64,000 bases of DNA, taken from assembly GCA_021372865.1 (NCBI GenBank), contig JAJFTO010000012.1, positions 93,354-157,353 of the forward strand. Reading direction: 5' to 3'. The position numbers and the translations under genes are program-made. The DNA comes from Porphyromonadaceae bacterium (GTDB lineage: Bacteria; Bacteroidota; Bacteroidia; Bacteroidales; Dysgonomonadaceae). Below the pieces are notes generated by a model. The model did no database searches. It worked only from the letters and a program-made list of their open reading frames with translations, and had not been told where the DNA came from. Position 1 is the first letter of the stretch. Every line of letters starts with the position of its first letter. Below are positions 28,900 through 36,226 of the stretch, piece after piece.

Positions 28900-29331
28900 T
28901 TATGCAATCTTCGGAAAAAGTCTCGTATCCAAAGAATATTTGCCGGCCCCAATGAGGATGGACGTCGCAAATATAATCAACAAATCCATTGCATGGCTGA
29001 AAACCATGAAATTGTCTCCCGCTACCATATGGGTGGTCAGTGCTACTGCCATATTTCCGGCAAGGAACAATGCTGCGGGGCGGAAAAATAATCCCAGGGC
29101 AAACAATATCCCCCCGACTGATTCTGTAAATGCAGCAAGAAAACCCCAGAATGCAGGGGCAAAATTAATACCGAATTGCGACATGGAGCCTCCTATCATT
29201 GTCCAGGTTTCCACACCTCCGTTTATTTTAGGATATCCGTGTAAAAATATCGAAATTCCGATTCCTACTCTTAAAATAAGCCAACCGGCCTGCAATAAAT
29301 TGTTTTTTTGTTGTTTATTTGCTCGTTTCAT
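28900..29331 (-). CDS. DoxX-family membrane protein
   Basis: 143 residues with four predicted membrane helices. Family features: an opening GWLILRVGIGISIFLHGYPK, an internal GGILFALGLFFRPAALFLAG, and MAVALTTHMVAGDNF. DoxX-like proteins are linked to thiol/redox stress in some bacteria, but the biochemical function here is unknown. It stands alone, separated from the exbD gene upstream of it by a bidirectional terminator. Confidence 0.8.
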   Translation of the reverse strand: MKRANKQQKNNLLQAGWLILRVGIGISIFLHGYPKINGGVETWTMIGGSMSQFGINFAPAFWGFLAAFTESVGGILFALGLFFRPAALFLAGNMAVALTTHMVAGDNFMVFSHAMDLLIIFATSILIGAGKYSLDTRLFPKIA

Positions 29332-29420
29332 ACAATTAATTAAATGAATTTATCTATATGTTTATCTACTTTTATTAAACCATTCACTGATAATTTTGTT
29401 TATCTTTTTCGTATAAATAA

Positions 29421-29455
29421 AAAAACCGGATCCTTTCTCGGATCCGGTTTTTTTT
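29421..29455. terminator. Terminator of the exbB-exbD operon
   Basis: CCGGATCC (29426-29433), 6-nt loop, GGATCCGG (29440-29447), flanked by AAAAA and T8, so it can work in both directions. It lies 22 bp past the exbD stop on the minus strand. Confidence 0.8.
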
Positions 29456-29476
29456 ATTTAAATTATTTTTCTTACA

Positions 29477-29935
29477 TTAATTCACACCCTTGCGGGAAGA
29501 ATAACTGATTTTGAGTGCATAAGCTTTCCTGAGTGCCTCTTTTACATCAGTAATGTACTGCATTCTGGTATTCTCATCGGCTTTAATGGAAACTGTCATC
29601 AATGGTTGATCGGCTTCGTTCATACTTGCCTTTTCCTGGGCGATGTAATCCTGAATCTCCGATACCTGCGCAAAGCGGTCATTCAACTGCATCTGCGTAC
29701 CCGTACCCAACCGGATATCCATGGGAGCACCAATGTTGATATAGGTCACGAGCGACTTTTTTTCCAGCTTCTGTACCTCCGATGCCGTCGGTAACTTCAT
29801 TCTTACCATCAATGTTTCTGAACGCAAAGTCGTGGTAATTATGAAGAAAAACAGGATAGCGAAAACCAAGTCAGGCATTGAGGCTGTATTCAGCTCCGGC
29901 ATCTCTCTTTTACCGCTCTTATTAAATTTTCCCAT
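29477..29935 (-). CDS. ExbD/TolR-type biopolymer transport protein (second copy)
   Basis: Single-span inner-membrane protein, 152 residues, that works with ExbB to harness proton flow and energise TonB. The essential Asp sits at the start of the membrane helix (TASMPDLVFAILFFFIITTT) and the rest is a periplasmic domain (VSIKADENTRMQYITDVKEA). Two bp downstream of another ExbD gene. Paired ExbD proteins are usual in Bacteroidetes and may form mixed dimers; that is inference. Confidence 0.88.
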   Translation of the reverse strand: MGKFNKSGKREMPELNTASMPDLVFAILFFFIITTTLRSETLMVRMKLPTASEVQKLEKKSLVTYINIGAPMDIRLGTGTQMQLNDRFAQVSEIQDYIAQEKASMNEADQPLMTVSIKADENTRMQYITDVKEALRKAYALKISYSSRKGVN

Positions 29936-29937
29936 GA

Positions 29938-30570
29938 TTATTTTCCTCCTCCATAATTTTTAGGTTCTGCTTCAGAAATACGCTGAGGAAACAAGTCATT
30001 GATTTGTTTCTGCTGGTCCTCAGTCAAATCTTCATACGAAGTATTGAAGTATTTTCGGGAACCTTCCTCTCGTAACTCATTGTATGCTCTTACCACTTCG
30101 TTCTGCACAGCTATGTAAGCTTTGTAGCTGGTGGTGGCATCGTTCTGGATCGATATCACATGCTGGGCCGTGACAGGAACTGTGCCAATCGGTGCTCCAA
30201 AATCCTCTTCGGTCAACTCGGGAAGTACCGGATTGTTTTGGGTGTTAAGCACAAACTCCTTTACCACATCCTTCAATGATACCTGGCCACCGTCACCGCG
30301 TAATTCAGCTTCGTTGGCATACAAATATGTAGCCTGCTGGTTCTGCACCAACGTTTCGTTTTGGGAGTTCACCAGTACCACCAACAGGTTTCTGCGTTGT
30401 ACATCCACAGAGGTCTGTTCCTCAGTCTGTGGTGGTGGCGGTAGGCGGCGTGCCAATCCAGAATCGGTATCCATGCTCGAAACCATCAGGAAGAAACAGA
30501 GCAACAGGAAAGAAACGTCGGCCATTGAGCTGGCATTGATTCCCGGAACTTTTCTATTTGTTTTTGGCAT
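29938..30570 (-). CDS. ExbD/TolR-type biopolymer transport protein (first copy)
   Basis: 210 residues, longer than the neighbour. The membrane helix with its Asp is SSMADVSFLLLCFFLMVSSM, followed by a Pro-rich linker (RRLPPPPQ) and a periplasmic domain with an insertion around residues 85-150 (ELRGDGGQVSLKDV, VPVTAQHVISIQND). The C-terminal tail is Glu/Lys-rich with an added helix (YNELREEGSRKYFNTSYEDL). Likely cotranscribed with exbB and the four-helix protein upstream. Confidence 0.85.
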   Translation of the reverse strand: MPKTNRKVPGINASSMADVSFLLLCFFLMVSSMDTDSGLARRLPPPPQTEEQTSVDVQRRNLLVVLVNSQNETLVQNQQATYLYANEAELRGDGGQVSLKDVVKEFVLNTQNNPVLPELTEEDFGAPIGTVPVTAQHVISIQNDATTSYKAYIAVQNEVVRAYNELREEGSRKYFNTSYEDLTEDQQKQINDLFPQRISEAEPKNYGGGK

Positions 30571-30614
30571 AAATTTACCTCATTTTTAGTTGTTCTCATC
30601 GAGAGAACCATCCA

Positions 30615-31094
30615 TTATTTTTTTCTTTTGATAAAAGGCATTACTAAAATAGCCAACACTGTAAGCACCAGCATAATGTAACAGCTAAAGAGCCACATGT
30701 CGGTCATTTTCAGAGTACCTGCAACATTGTCTGTTCCGGAATAGCCCGCAATATTCAGTGGCGTACCGTCTCCAATTATAAAAGTGATGATCAGCACCGC
30801 TGCCAGACCAATCAGTACCAGAAAACCACTCAGTGCTTTTTTGGGGCTTTCCTTCAACTGTTTAAAGAATGCCGATATGGCAAACCCTATCAATACAATG
30901 ATGGTGACTGCCAACAGGATATAACACCAGTATAGCATAATATCCGTATATTTCGGCTGACTCAGGTCGGCCAGGATTTTTTCCTCTGCCGGTGTTTGAC
31001 CTCCCAGATAAAACAACGCCATCACCAGTATCGAAATGATAACTCCGACAAGGAGGGTTGTCTTGGAAGCTCTGTGTATTTTCGTTACAGCCAT
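30615..31094 (-). CDS. Four-helix membrane protein of unknown function in exbB-exbD operon
   Basis: 159 residues; not a family I recognise by name. Four predicted membrane helices: TTLLVGVIISILVMALFYLG, IMLYWCYILLAVTIIVLIGF, ALSGFLVLIGLAAVLIITFI and LFSCYIMLVLTVLAILVMPF. A short basic C-terminus (KRKK) suggests cytoplasmic ends. It sits 5 bp after exbB and 44 bp before exbD, so it is probably an extra part of this energy-transducing complex; no catalytic residues are seen. Confidence 0.7.
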   Translation of the reverse strand: MAVTKIHRASKTTLLVGVIISILVMALFYLGGQTPAEEKILADLSQPKYTDIMLYWCYILLAVTIIVLIGFAISAFFKQLKESPKKALSGFLVLIGLAAVLIITFIIGDGTPLNIAGYSGTDNVAGTLKMTDMWLFSCYIMLVLTVLAILVMPFIKRKK

Positions 31095-31099
31095 GGTAA

Positions 31100-31906
31100 T
31101 TACAAGTTTTTGTATTTAACATTATATTTGATCACCTGATCCAGGAAGGTAATGGATGCATCTTCCATTTTGTTGAGGATACCTTCCATTTTGCTGAGGA
31201 TATAGTTGTAGATAACCTGTAGAATCAGGGCAACGATCAAACCACCTACGGTTGTGATAAGAGCAACCTTCATACCACCAGCAACAATTGTCGGGCTCAT
31301 GTCACCAGCTCTCTGGATATCATCGAAAGCCATAACCATACCTACTACTGTTCCCAAGAATCCGAGTGATGGTGCAATAGCGATAAACAGTGTAATCCAG
31401 GAGAGGTTTCTTTCCAGCAAACCAGACTGAACACCACCATACGATACAATGGAACGTTCCACTACATCGGGTCCCTGATCCAAACGCAACAATCCTTGAT
31501 ATACAATGGATGCAACCGGGCCTCTTGTGTCACGTGCAAAATCTTTTGCAGCTTCCACATCACCTCTGTCGAGTGCATCACCGATTTTGCCAAGAAAAGC
31601 ATCGGGGTCTACATCAGCCAGACTGAGGTAAATGATTCTTTCAAGACAAAAAGCAAGGCCGAGAATCAAACAGATGGCAATAGAGCTCATAAAGCCAGCA
31701 CCTCCTTCAATAAATTTCACCTTCAAAGCCTGATGAAATCCACCGGTTGAAGTTTCCTGTACAGCAGCAGGCGCTGTTTCAACAGGGGTTGCAGCTACTT
31801 GTTCTGTTTGTTCTCCCGGAGTAATGGTGTCTTGAGCGAAAAGAACCGATGACAATCCCACGGACATCATTCCGAAGATTGCTAAAATTGCAAATAACTT
31901 TTTCAT
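31100..31906 (-). CDS. exbB: ExbB/TolQ/MotA-type proton channel
   Basis: 268 residues. The N-terminus is a cleavable-looking signal (MKKLFAILAIFGMMSVGLSS) followed by a Thr/Ala/Glu-rich periplasmic stretch of about 30 residues, an extension common in Bacteroidetes ExbB. Three membrane helices follow: FMSSIAICLILGLAFCLERI, WITLFIAIAPSLGFLGTVVG and MKVALITTVGGLIVALILQV, the last two forming the proton path. First gene of exbB, unknown, exbD, exbD; tonB is 3 kb upstream on the same strand. Confidence 0.92.
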   Translation of the reverse strand: MKKLFAILAIFGMMSVGLSSVLFAQDTITPGEQTEQVAATPVETAPAAVQETSTGGFHQALKVKFIEGGAGFMSSIAICLILGLAFCLERIIYLSLADVDPDAFLGKIGDALDRGDVEAAKDFARDTRGPVASIVYQGLLRLDQGPDVVERSIVSYGGVQSGLLERNLSWITLFIAIAPSLGFLGTVVGMVMAFDDIQRAGDMSPTIVAGGMKVALITTVGGLIVALILQVIYNYILSKMEGILNKMEDASITFLDQVIKYNVKYKNL

Positions 31907-32011
31907 TGTGTGTTCAATTTTTTGATTAATGATTTTTGATTTTTTTATTAATAATTGACTTTCTGTTGTTGTCCTAAATGAAATCAGACTTATTTTAGTT
32001 ATTGGGTAACG

Positions 32012-32099
32012 CGGAGAGAGCGGGATTCGAACCCGCGATACACTTTTGGCGTATACACGCTTTCCAGGCGTGCCTCTTCAACCACTCGAGCATCTCTCC
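32012..32099 (-). tRNA. tRNA-Ser (anticodon GGA)
   Basis: On the minus strand an 88-nt tRNA with acceptor GGAGAGA/TCTCTCC, T-arm GCGGGTTCGAATCCCGC, a long variable arm (GTATACGCCAAAAGTGTAT) typical of class II tRNAs, and anticodon arm CACGC-CTGGAAA-GCGTG giving anticodon GGA, which reads UCC. CCA is not encoded. It lies between tatD and exbB, same strand. Confidence 0.95.
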
Positions 32100-32227
32100 A
32101 ATGGAGATTCCCGTTAAAACGGGTGCAAATTACAAAAAAAAAATGATTTGCCTTCCATCTGGTGAGCAAAATTACTGAATTTATCGATTATATTCACCCT
32201 TTATGAGCAAATATTTCATTAAAATTT

Positions 32228-33010
32228 TTATTTATTGTTGCCAAAACCAAATAACTCATTGGCATTTTTACTGGTTATATTGGCAACTTCCTCCGGACAA
32301 ACGTTCCACACTTCCGCCAATTTGTTCAAAATAAACGACATGTGGGCCGATTCATTTCTCTTTCCTCTGAATGGCACCGGGGCGAGATAGGGAGCATCAG
32401 TTTCCAGTAATACCTTATCTCGTGGACAATTTTTGAGTGTTCCTGCCAGTCCGGAATTTTTGAAGGTGATGACGCCATTAATCCCGATATAAAAATTTTT
32501 CAATTGCATGATCATCTCCAGTTCTTGGGTCGAACCGCCAAAACTATGAAATACTCCTCTTAATTTCTCCACACCCACGCGTTTGATACAGTCGATTACC
32601 TCCCTCGTGGCATTTCGAAAATGAATGGATACCGGAAGATCTTTTTCATTGCTCCAGCGGAGCTGTTCTTCAAATACGTCAGTCTGGGCATTTTGCAGTG
32701 AGGTATCCCAATAAAGGTCTATTCCGATCTCACCTACAGCAATATGGATTTCCGGGTGAAACGCTTCATACACTGCATCGAGCTGTTCTTGCCAATCAGG
32801 TTTCACACTGGTGGGATGCAAGCCCATCATCGGAAAGAAAAAGTCAGGATACTGGTCACAGGCTGCCTGTAGGGCACCTCGTGTTGATTCATCAATATTC
32901 GGCAGCAACACTTTCTCAACACAAGCTTCTTTTGCACGCATGACTACCCGGGACAAATCACACTGAAATTCTTCGCTGTACAAATGAGCATGTGTATCTA
33001 TCAGCTTCAT
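32228..33010 (-). CDS. tatD: TatD-family metal-dependent hydrolase (DNase)
   Basis: TIM-barrel amidohydrolase with 3'-5' DNase activity in characterised members; 260 residues. Metal-binding motifs are visible: DTHAHLYS (HxH), GEIGIDLYWD (Glu), SIHFRNA and FHSFGG (His), and LETDAPYLAP (Asp). It overlaps the unknown gene upstream by 4 bp, indicating an operon with polyprenyl synthase. Confidence 0.92.
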   Translation of the reverse strand: MKLIDTHAHLYSEEFQCDLSRVVMRAKEACVEKVLLPNIDESTRGALQAACDQYPDFFFPMMGLHPTSVKPDWQEQLDAVYEAFHPEIHIAVGEIGIDLYWDTSLQNAQTDVFEEQLRWSNEKDLPVSIHFRNATREVIDCIKRVGVEKLRGVFHSFGGSTQELEMIMQLKNFYIGINGVITFKNSGLAGTLKNCPRDKVLLETDAPYLAPVPFRGKRNESAHMSFILNKLAEVWNVCPEEVANITSKNANELFGFGNNK

Positions 33011-33702
33011 TCCACCCGTTCCCCCTTGCGGTAATAGTATACGATGCCATATTGGCGGTTTCTCTCCAGCCTCTGATCCGTTGTGAGATCCATGTTATCT
33101 CTCTCCACCTGTTCCCAAATTTCCAGTATTAGTTGATCCATCTTTTCCCTATATGCAGACACTTCATCCTGTACCCGTGTCGTAGCCTTCTGGTGTAACT
33201 TTTGTGTTTGATACCCTTCTTTGAAAAGCGTATATATTACTTTCACCTTGGCGATGGAAGGATTGTATATTGGTGCGGCTCCTTGAGATATACGTGCATT
33301 TTCGCCCTCAATGATTTTTTGCCCCCATTCCAGTAACGATTCATTAGAGGAAAAATCCGGAACAACCATGTTGCTCTCTTCCAGTCCGTAAAGCTTGAGA
33401 TGTTCTTCTTTTATTTCCGTCCGCTGGACGCACATATACAACACCTGTACAAAGTGAGACAGATACATCCGTGCATTCTTTGACTTTATAATGAACTGCT
33501 TGTTGGCTTGGATCTGTGTGTCGTACATTTGTTGATATCTACTGCAAAGACGCTCGAAGTGTGACAATGCGTTTTTTGCTTCAGTGATAAGGTGGGCTGA
33601 CACCGCCAATTCACGAAAATCGGTGTCGGCTACCTTTTCAACGGCAGTTCTCAAAGCCTTTATCCGGGCACTGTCTGTATTTGGTAAACGACGATAGGGC
33701 AT
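33007..33702 (-). CDS. Conserved protein of unknown function (operon with ispA-like and tatD)
   Basis: 231 residues, soluble, mostly helical. It begins MPYRRLPNTDSARIKALRTA and has heptad-rich segments (ITEAKNALSHFERLCSRYQQ; TRVQDEVSAYREKMDQLILE), so coiled coil is likely. It resembles proteins I associate with Bacteroidales genomes but has no named domain I can cite. It overlaps tatD by 4 bp and follows polyprenyl synthase by 16 bp, which suggests co-expression; no function can be inferred. Confidence 0.7.
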   Translation of the reverse strand: MPYRRLPNTDSARIKALRTAVEKVADTDFRELAVSAHLITEAKNALSHFERLCSRYQQMYDTQIQANKQFIIKSKNARMYLSHFVQVLYMCVQRTEIKEEHLKLYGLEESNMVVPDFSSNESLLEWGQKIIEGENARISQGAAPIYNPSIAKVKVIYTLFKEGYQTQKLHQKATTRVQDEVSAYREKMDQLILEIWEQVERDNMDLTTDQRLERNRQYGIVYYYRKGERVE

Positions 33703-33718
33703 CTGTTTATTACATAAC

Positions 33719-34696
33719 TTACTTTTCTCTGTACATCAGATTCTCCGATAGTTCGATCAGATCTTTTTTTCTGTCTTCCGATACACTGACCGACGAAAGG
33801 CAATCCAAAGATGCAAGATAGTACTTTTCTATGAGATTTTCGGTGATGACCTTCAGATTTAATTCATCGTAGATATTTTTAACAAATATAATTTTTGCAT
33901 CGGGATCAAAATCAGATGCTAAAATCCACTTTTTCAAAGCTTCTCTTTGTGAATTTTCGGAATTTTTTATTGCTTTTATTAACAGAAATGTTTTTTTGTT
34001 ACAAAGGATGTCTCCCCCTATTTTTTTCCCGAACGTTTCAGGGTTACCATATACATCGAGCAGATCATCTTTTAACTGAAAAGCAAGTCCGATGTTTATT
34101 CCGTATTCATATAGACAATCTGCGTCGCGGCAAGATGCTCCGGCGATGATTGCCCCAATTTTCAATGCACAACCAATCAGCACGGCTGTTTTCAGCCGGA
34201 TCATCTCGAGATATTCCGATTCAGACACCTCCATTCTCTTCTCAAAGTCCATGTCGTACTGCTGTCCCTGGCAAATCTCCATGGCCGTAGTGGAGAAAAG
34301 GTCAATTACTTCGCGAAGCTGCGATTTGGGTACTTTGGCTATATACCGGTACGCTTCTATCACCATTGCATCTCCAGAAAGGATGGCACTGTTTTGATCC
34401 CATTTTTTATGTACCGTGGGATGTCCACGACGCAAATCCGCCTTGTCCATCAGGTCGTCGTGCAACAAAGAGAAATTATGAAATATTTCAATGGCCAGCG
34501 CAGCATCTATGACATCATCCGATGCTTTGTCAAACAGATCGGCTGCCATGAGAGTCAACAAGGGGCGGAGACGCTTCCCGCCCAGCGAGAGTGTATACTT
34601 TGCAGGGTCGAACAACGTACGGGGCTGACTCTCTGTAAATACATTGTCGATAGCCTCTGCTATCTTTTCTTCAAATAAAGTTATTTTTGGATTCAT
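33719..34696 (-). CDS. Polyprenyl synthetase (geranylgeranyl/farnesyl diphosphate synthase family)
   Basis: Chain elongation of isoprenoid diphosphates; 325 residues from MNPKITLFEEK, preferred because the in-frame extension upstream runs into the tonB terminator. The first Asp-rich motif is HDDLMDKADLRRG and the second is FQLKDDLLDVYGNPETFG, both complete. Residues before the first motif (IEIFHNFSLL) lack bulky blocks right beside it except Phe, so short-chain products are possible; product length cannot be fixed. Begins an operon with an unknown gene and tatD. Confidence 0.92.
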   Translation of the reverse strand: MNPKITLFEEKIAEAIDNVFTESQPRTLFDPAKYTLSLGGKRLRPLLTLMAADLFDKASDDVIDAALAIEIFHNFSLLHDDLMDKADLRRGHPTVHKKWDQNSAILSGDAMVIEAYRYIAKVPKSQLREVIDLFSTTAMEICQGQQYDMDFEKRMEVSESEYLEMIRLKTAVLIGCALKIGAIIAGASCRDADCLYEYGINIGLAFQLKDDLLDVYGNPETFGKKIGGDILCNKKTFLLIKAIKNSENSQREALKKWILASDFDPDAKIIFVKNIYDELNLKVITENLIEKYYLASLDCLSSVSVSEDRKKDLIELSENLMYREK

Positions 34697-34721
34697 GCAA
34701 TATGAGACGGGGTATATGCGT

Positions 34722-34757
34722 AAAAAAGGCTGCCTTTGGTTCTTAAAAGCAGCCTTC
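34722..34757 (-). terminator. tonB terminator
   Basis: AAGGCTGC (34726-34733) pairs with GCAGCCTT (34749-34756); on the minus strand the hairpin is followed by a TTTTTT run. It separates tonB from the polyprenyl synthase operon. Confidence 0.7.
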
Positions 34758-34774
34758 CTTTCATTATTCAAAAA

Positions 34775-35473
34775 TTAATTCTGTAAGCGGAATACCACAG
34801 GCAGTGTAAAACGCACACGTACTGCCTGGCCACGCTGCTTACCCGGTGTCCAGCGGGGCATTTGTTGAATCACACGGATTGCCTCCTTGTCGAGTGAGGG
34901 GTCTACACCACGTACGACCTGTACGTCGGTGATGCTTCCATCTCTCTCTACCACAAAGTTACAAATTACCCTTCCCTGGATACCGTTCTCCTGCGCAATG
35001 ACCGGATACTTGATGTTGTCGCTCAGGAACTTCATCATGGCTGCGTTTCCTCCCGGGAATTCGGGTTGATTTTCAACCACCACAAAAATTTCTTCCGTCA
35101 CCTCTTCCTGTTTGGGTTTTGGTGGTGGGGGTGGAACATAAGTCTGCATCTGTCGCTTCGACTGATCGTCTTCCACCTGAATTTTCAGTGTTGTTTCCAC
35201 TTTCTCTTCCACCACTTCAATGATCTCGGGTGTCTCCGGTTCGGGTGGCGGGGGGGGGGGCGGAGGTGTGGCATCGCGACGGGTAATTTCAATCTCCTCT
35301 TCGGCCAGAACGTCCTGAACGATAATAGTCTCGTCCAGTTTTTTCGTTTGGGTCGACCATTCAAAAGCGAAGAAAAGGACGGATACCCCCAGCACCAGAC
35401 CCATCAGGATAAAAGTGCCTCTGTGTCCTTCCAAATTCGCTTTTGGCGATTTTTTCACTTCATCTTTGTTCAT
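34775..35473 (-). CDS. tonB: TonB family energy transducer
   Basis: Couples inner-membrane proton-motive force to outer-membrane receptors. 232 residues from the ATG (MNKDEVKKSPK); a TTG three codons earlier is less likely. Order: cytoplasmic N-terminus, one membrane helix (GTFILMGLVLGVSVLFFAFE), a linker with a run of eight Pro (PPPPPPPPEPE), a second PPPPPKPK stretch, and the C-terminal TonB domain (QPEFPGGNAAMMKFLSDNIK, GRVICNFVVERDGSITDVQV, MPRWTPGKQRGQAVRVRFTL). The Pro run is encoded by an 11-bp G tract on the plus strand (35250-35260), a possible slippage site. Confidence 0.94.
   Translation of the reverse strand: MNKDEVKKSPKANLEGHRGTFILMGLVLGVSVLFFAFEWSTQTKKLDETIIVQDVLAEEEIEITRRDATPPPPPPPPEPETPEIIEVVEEKVETTLKIQVEDDQSKRQMQTYVPPPPPKPKQEEVTEEIFVVVENQPEFPGGNAAMMKFLSDNIKYPVIAQENGIQGRVICNFVVERDGSITDVQVVRGVDPSLDKEAIRVIQQMPRWTPGKQRGQAVRVRFTLPVVFRLQN
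35250..35260. repeat. tonB: Homopolymer tract G11 (C11 on the coding strand) inside tonB
   Basis: Eleven consecutive G on the plus strand within the codons for the first proline run of TonB. Gain or loss of one base would shift the frame before the C-terminal domain. Confidence 0.85.
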
Positions 35474-35526
35474 TTGAATCAATTTTTATCTACTTCTTGT
35501 TTAATGCGTTCAAAAATGCTTTGCTA

Positions 35527-35534
35527 CAAAAATA
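35527..35534 (-). promoter_or_regulatory. Candidate tonB -7 element
   Basis: Minus strand TATTTTTG (TAnnTTTG) 54 bp before the tonB start; no good -33 match. Confidence 0.35.
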
Positions 35535-35609
35535 GGTATTTTTTTGATACTCGCTCACTTTTTGAAAAGAAAAATATCCAAAAGTAACTTTTTCAACGTC
35601 TGATGTTTT

Positions 35610-36146
35610 TCACTTCACCTTATAAATATCTTTCAAATTTCTTCCATAGCCATTATAATCGAGTCCATAACCCACAATAAAATCGTTGGGTATTTCAAGT
35701 GCCACATAATCAAGTTGAATCTTTTTCTTCAACGCTGCAGGCTTAAAAAGCAGTGTGGCTATCTTCACCTCTGCAGGTTTGAAAACAGTCAGTTCCTGCA
35801 ACAAAGTAGTCATGGTAGTTCCACTATCCACGATATCTTCCACAATTACTACCAAACGTTCCTCAATATCTTCATTAAGACCAAGTACCTCTTTTACTTT
35901 GTTGGTAGAAGTTGTTCCCTGATATGAAGCAAGTCGCACGAACGTGATCTCGCAAGGGATGGAAACCTCTTTCATGAGTTCAGCAGCAAACATGAAAGCT
36001 CCATTAAGAACGACGAGAAAAATTGGGTTTCTCTCCGCCAGTTCCGTATTTATTTGTTGAGCCACACGCATGATTTCGTGCTCAATAACCTCATGTTCTA
36101 TGAACAGGTCAAACTGTTTGTCTTTAATGGTGATCGCCTCTTTCAC
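35610..36146 (-). CDS. hpt: Hypoxanthine phosphoribosyltransferase
   Basis: Purine salvage: joins hypoxanthine or guanine to PRPP to form IMP or GMP. 178 residues. The PRPP-binding loop is VVIVEDIVDSGTTMTTL, the flexible loop region is RLASYQGTTSTNKV, and the purine-binding region is VALEIPNDFIVGYGLDYNGY. Single gene between tonB and the sialidase, same strand. Confidence 0.94.
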   Translation of the reverse strand: MKEAITIKDKQFDLFIEHEVIEHEIMRVAQQINTELAERNPIFLVVLNGAFMFAAELMKEVSIPCEITFVRLASYQGTTSTNKVKEVLGLNEDIEERLVVIVEDIVDSGTTMTTLLQELTVFKPAEVKIATLLFKPAALKKKIQLDYVALEIPNDFIVGYGLDYNGYGRNLKDIYKVK

Positions 36147-36167
36147 TTTTCCGGAATTTTAAAACGT

Positions 36168-36175
36168 CAAAATTA
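36168..36175 (-). promoter_or_regulatory. Candidate hpt -7 element
   Basis: Minus strand TAATTTTG (TAnnTTTG) 22 bp upstream of hpt. No TTTG at the -33 distance. Confidence 0.35.
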
Positions 36176-36226
36176 CTATTTTTTATGATTTAAAGGAAAT
36201 GATTTTGACTTTGTTTTTCGCATATC

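Noticed and set aside
32107..32126. CCCGTTAAAACGGG hairpin next to tRNA-Ser as a terminator
   Set aside because: Only a 5-bp stem and no T-run on the minus strand before the tRNA.
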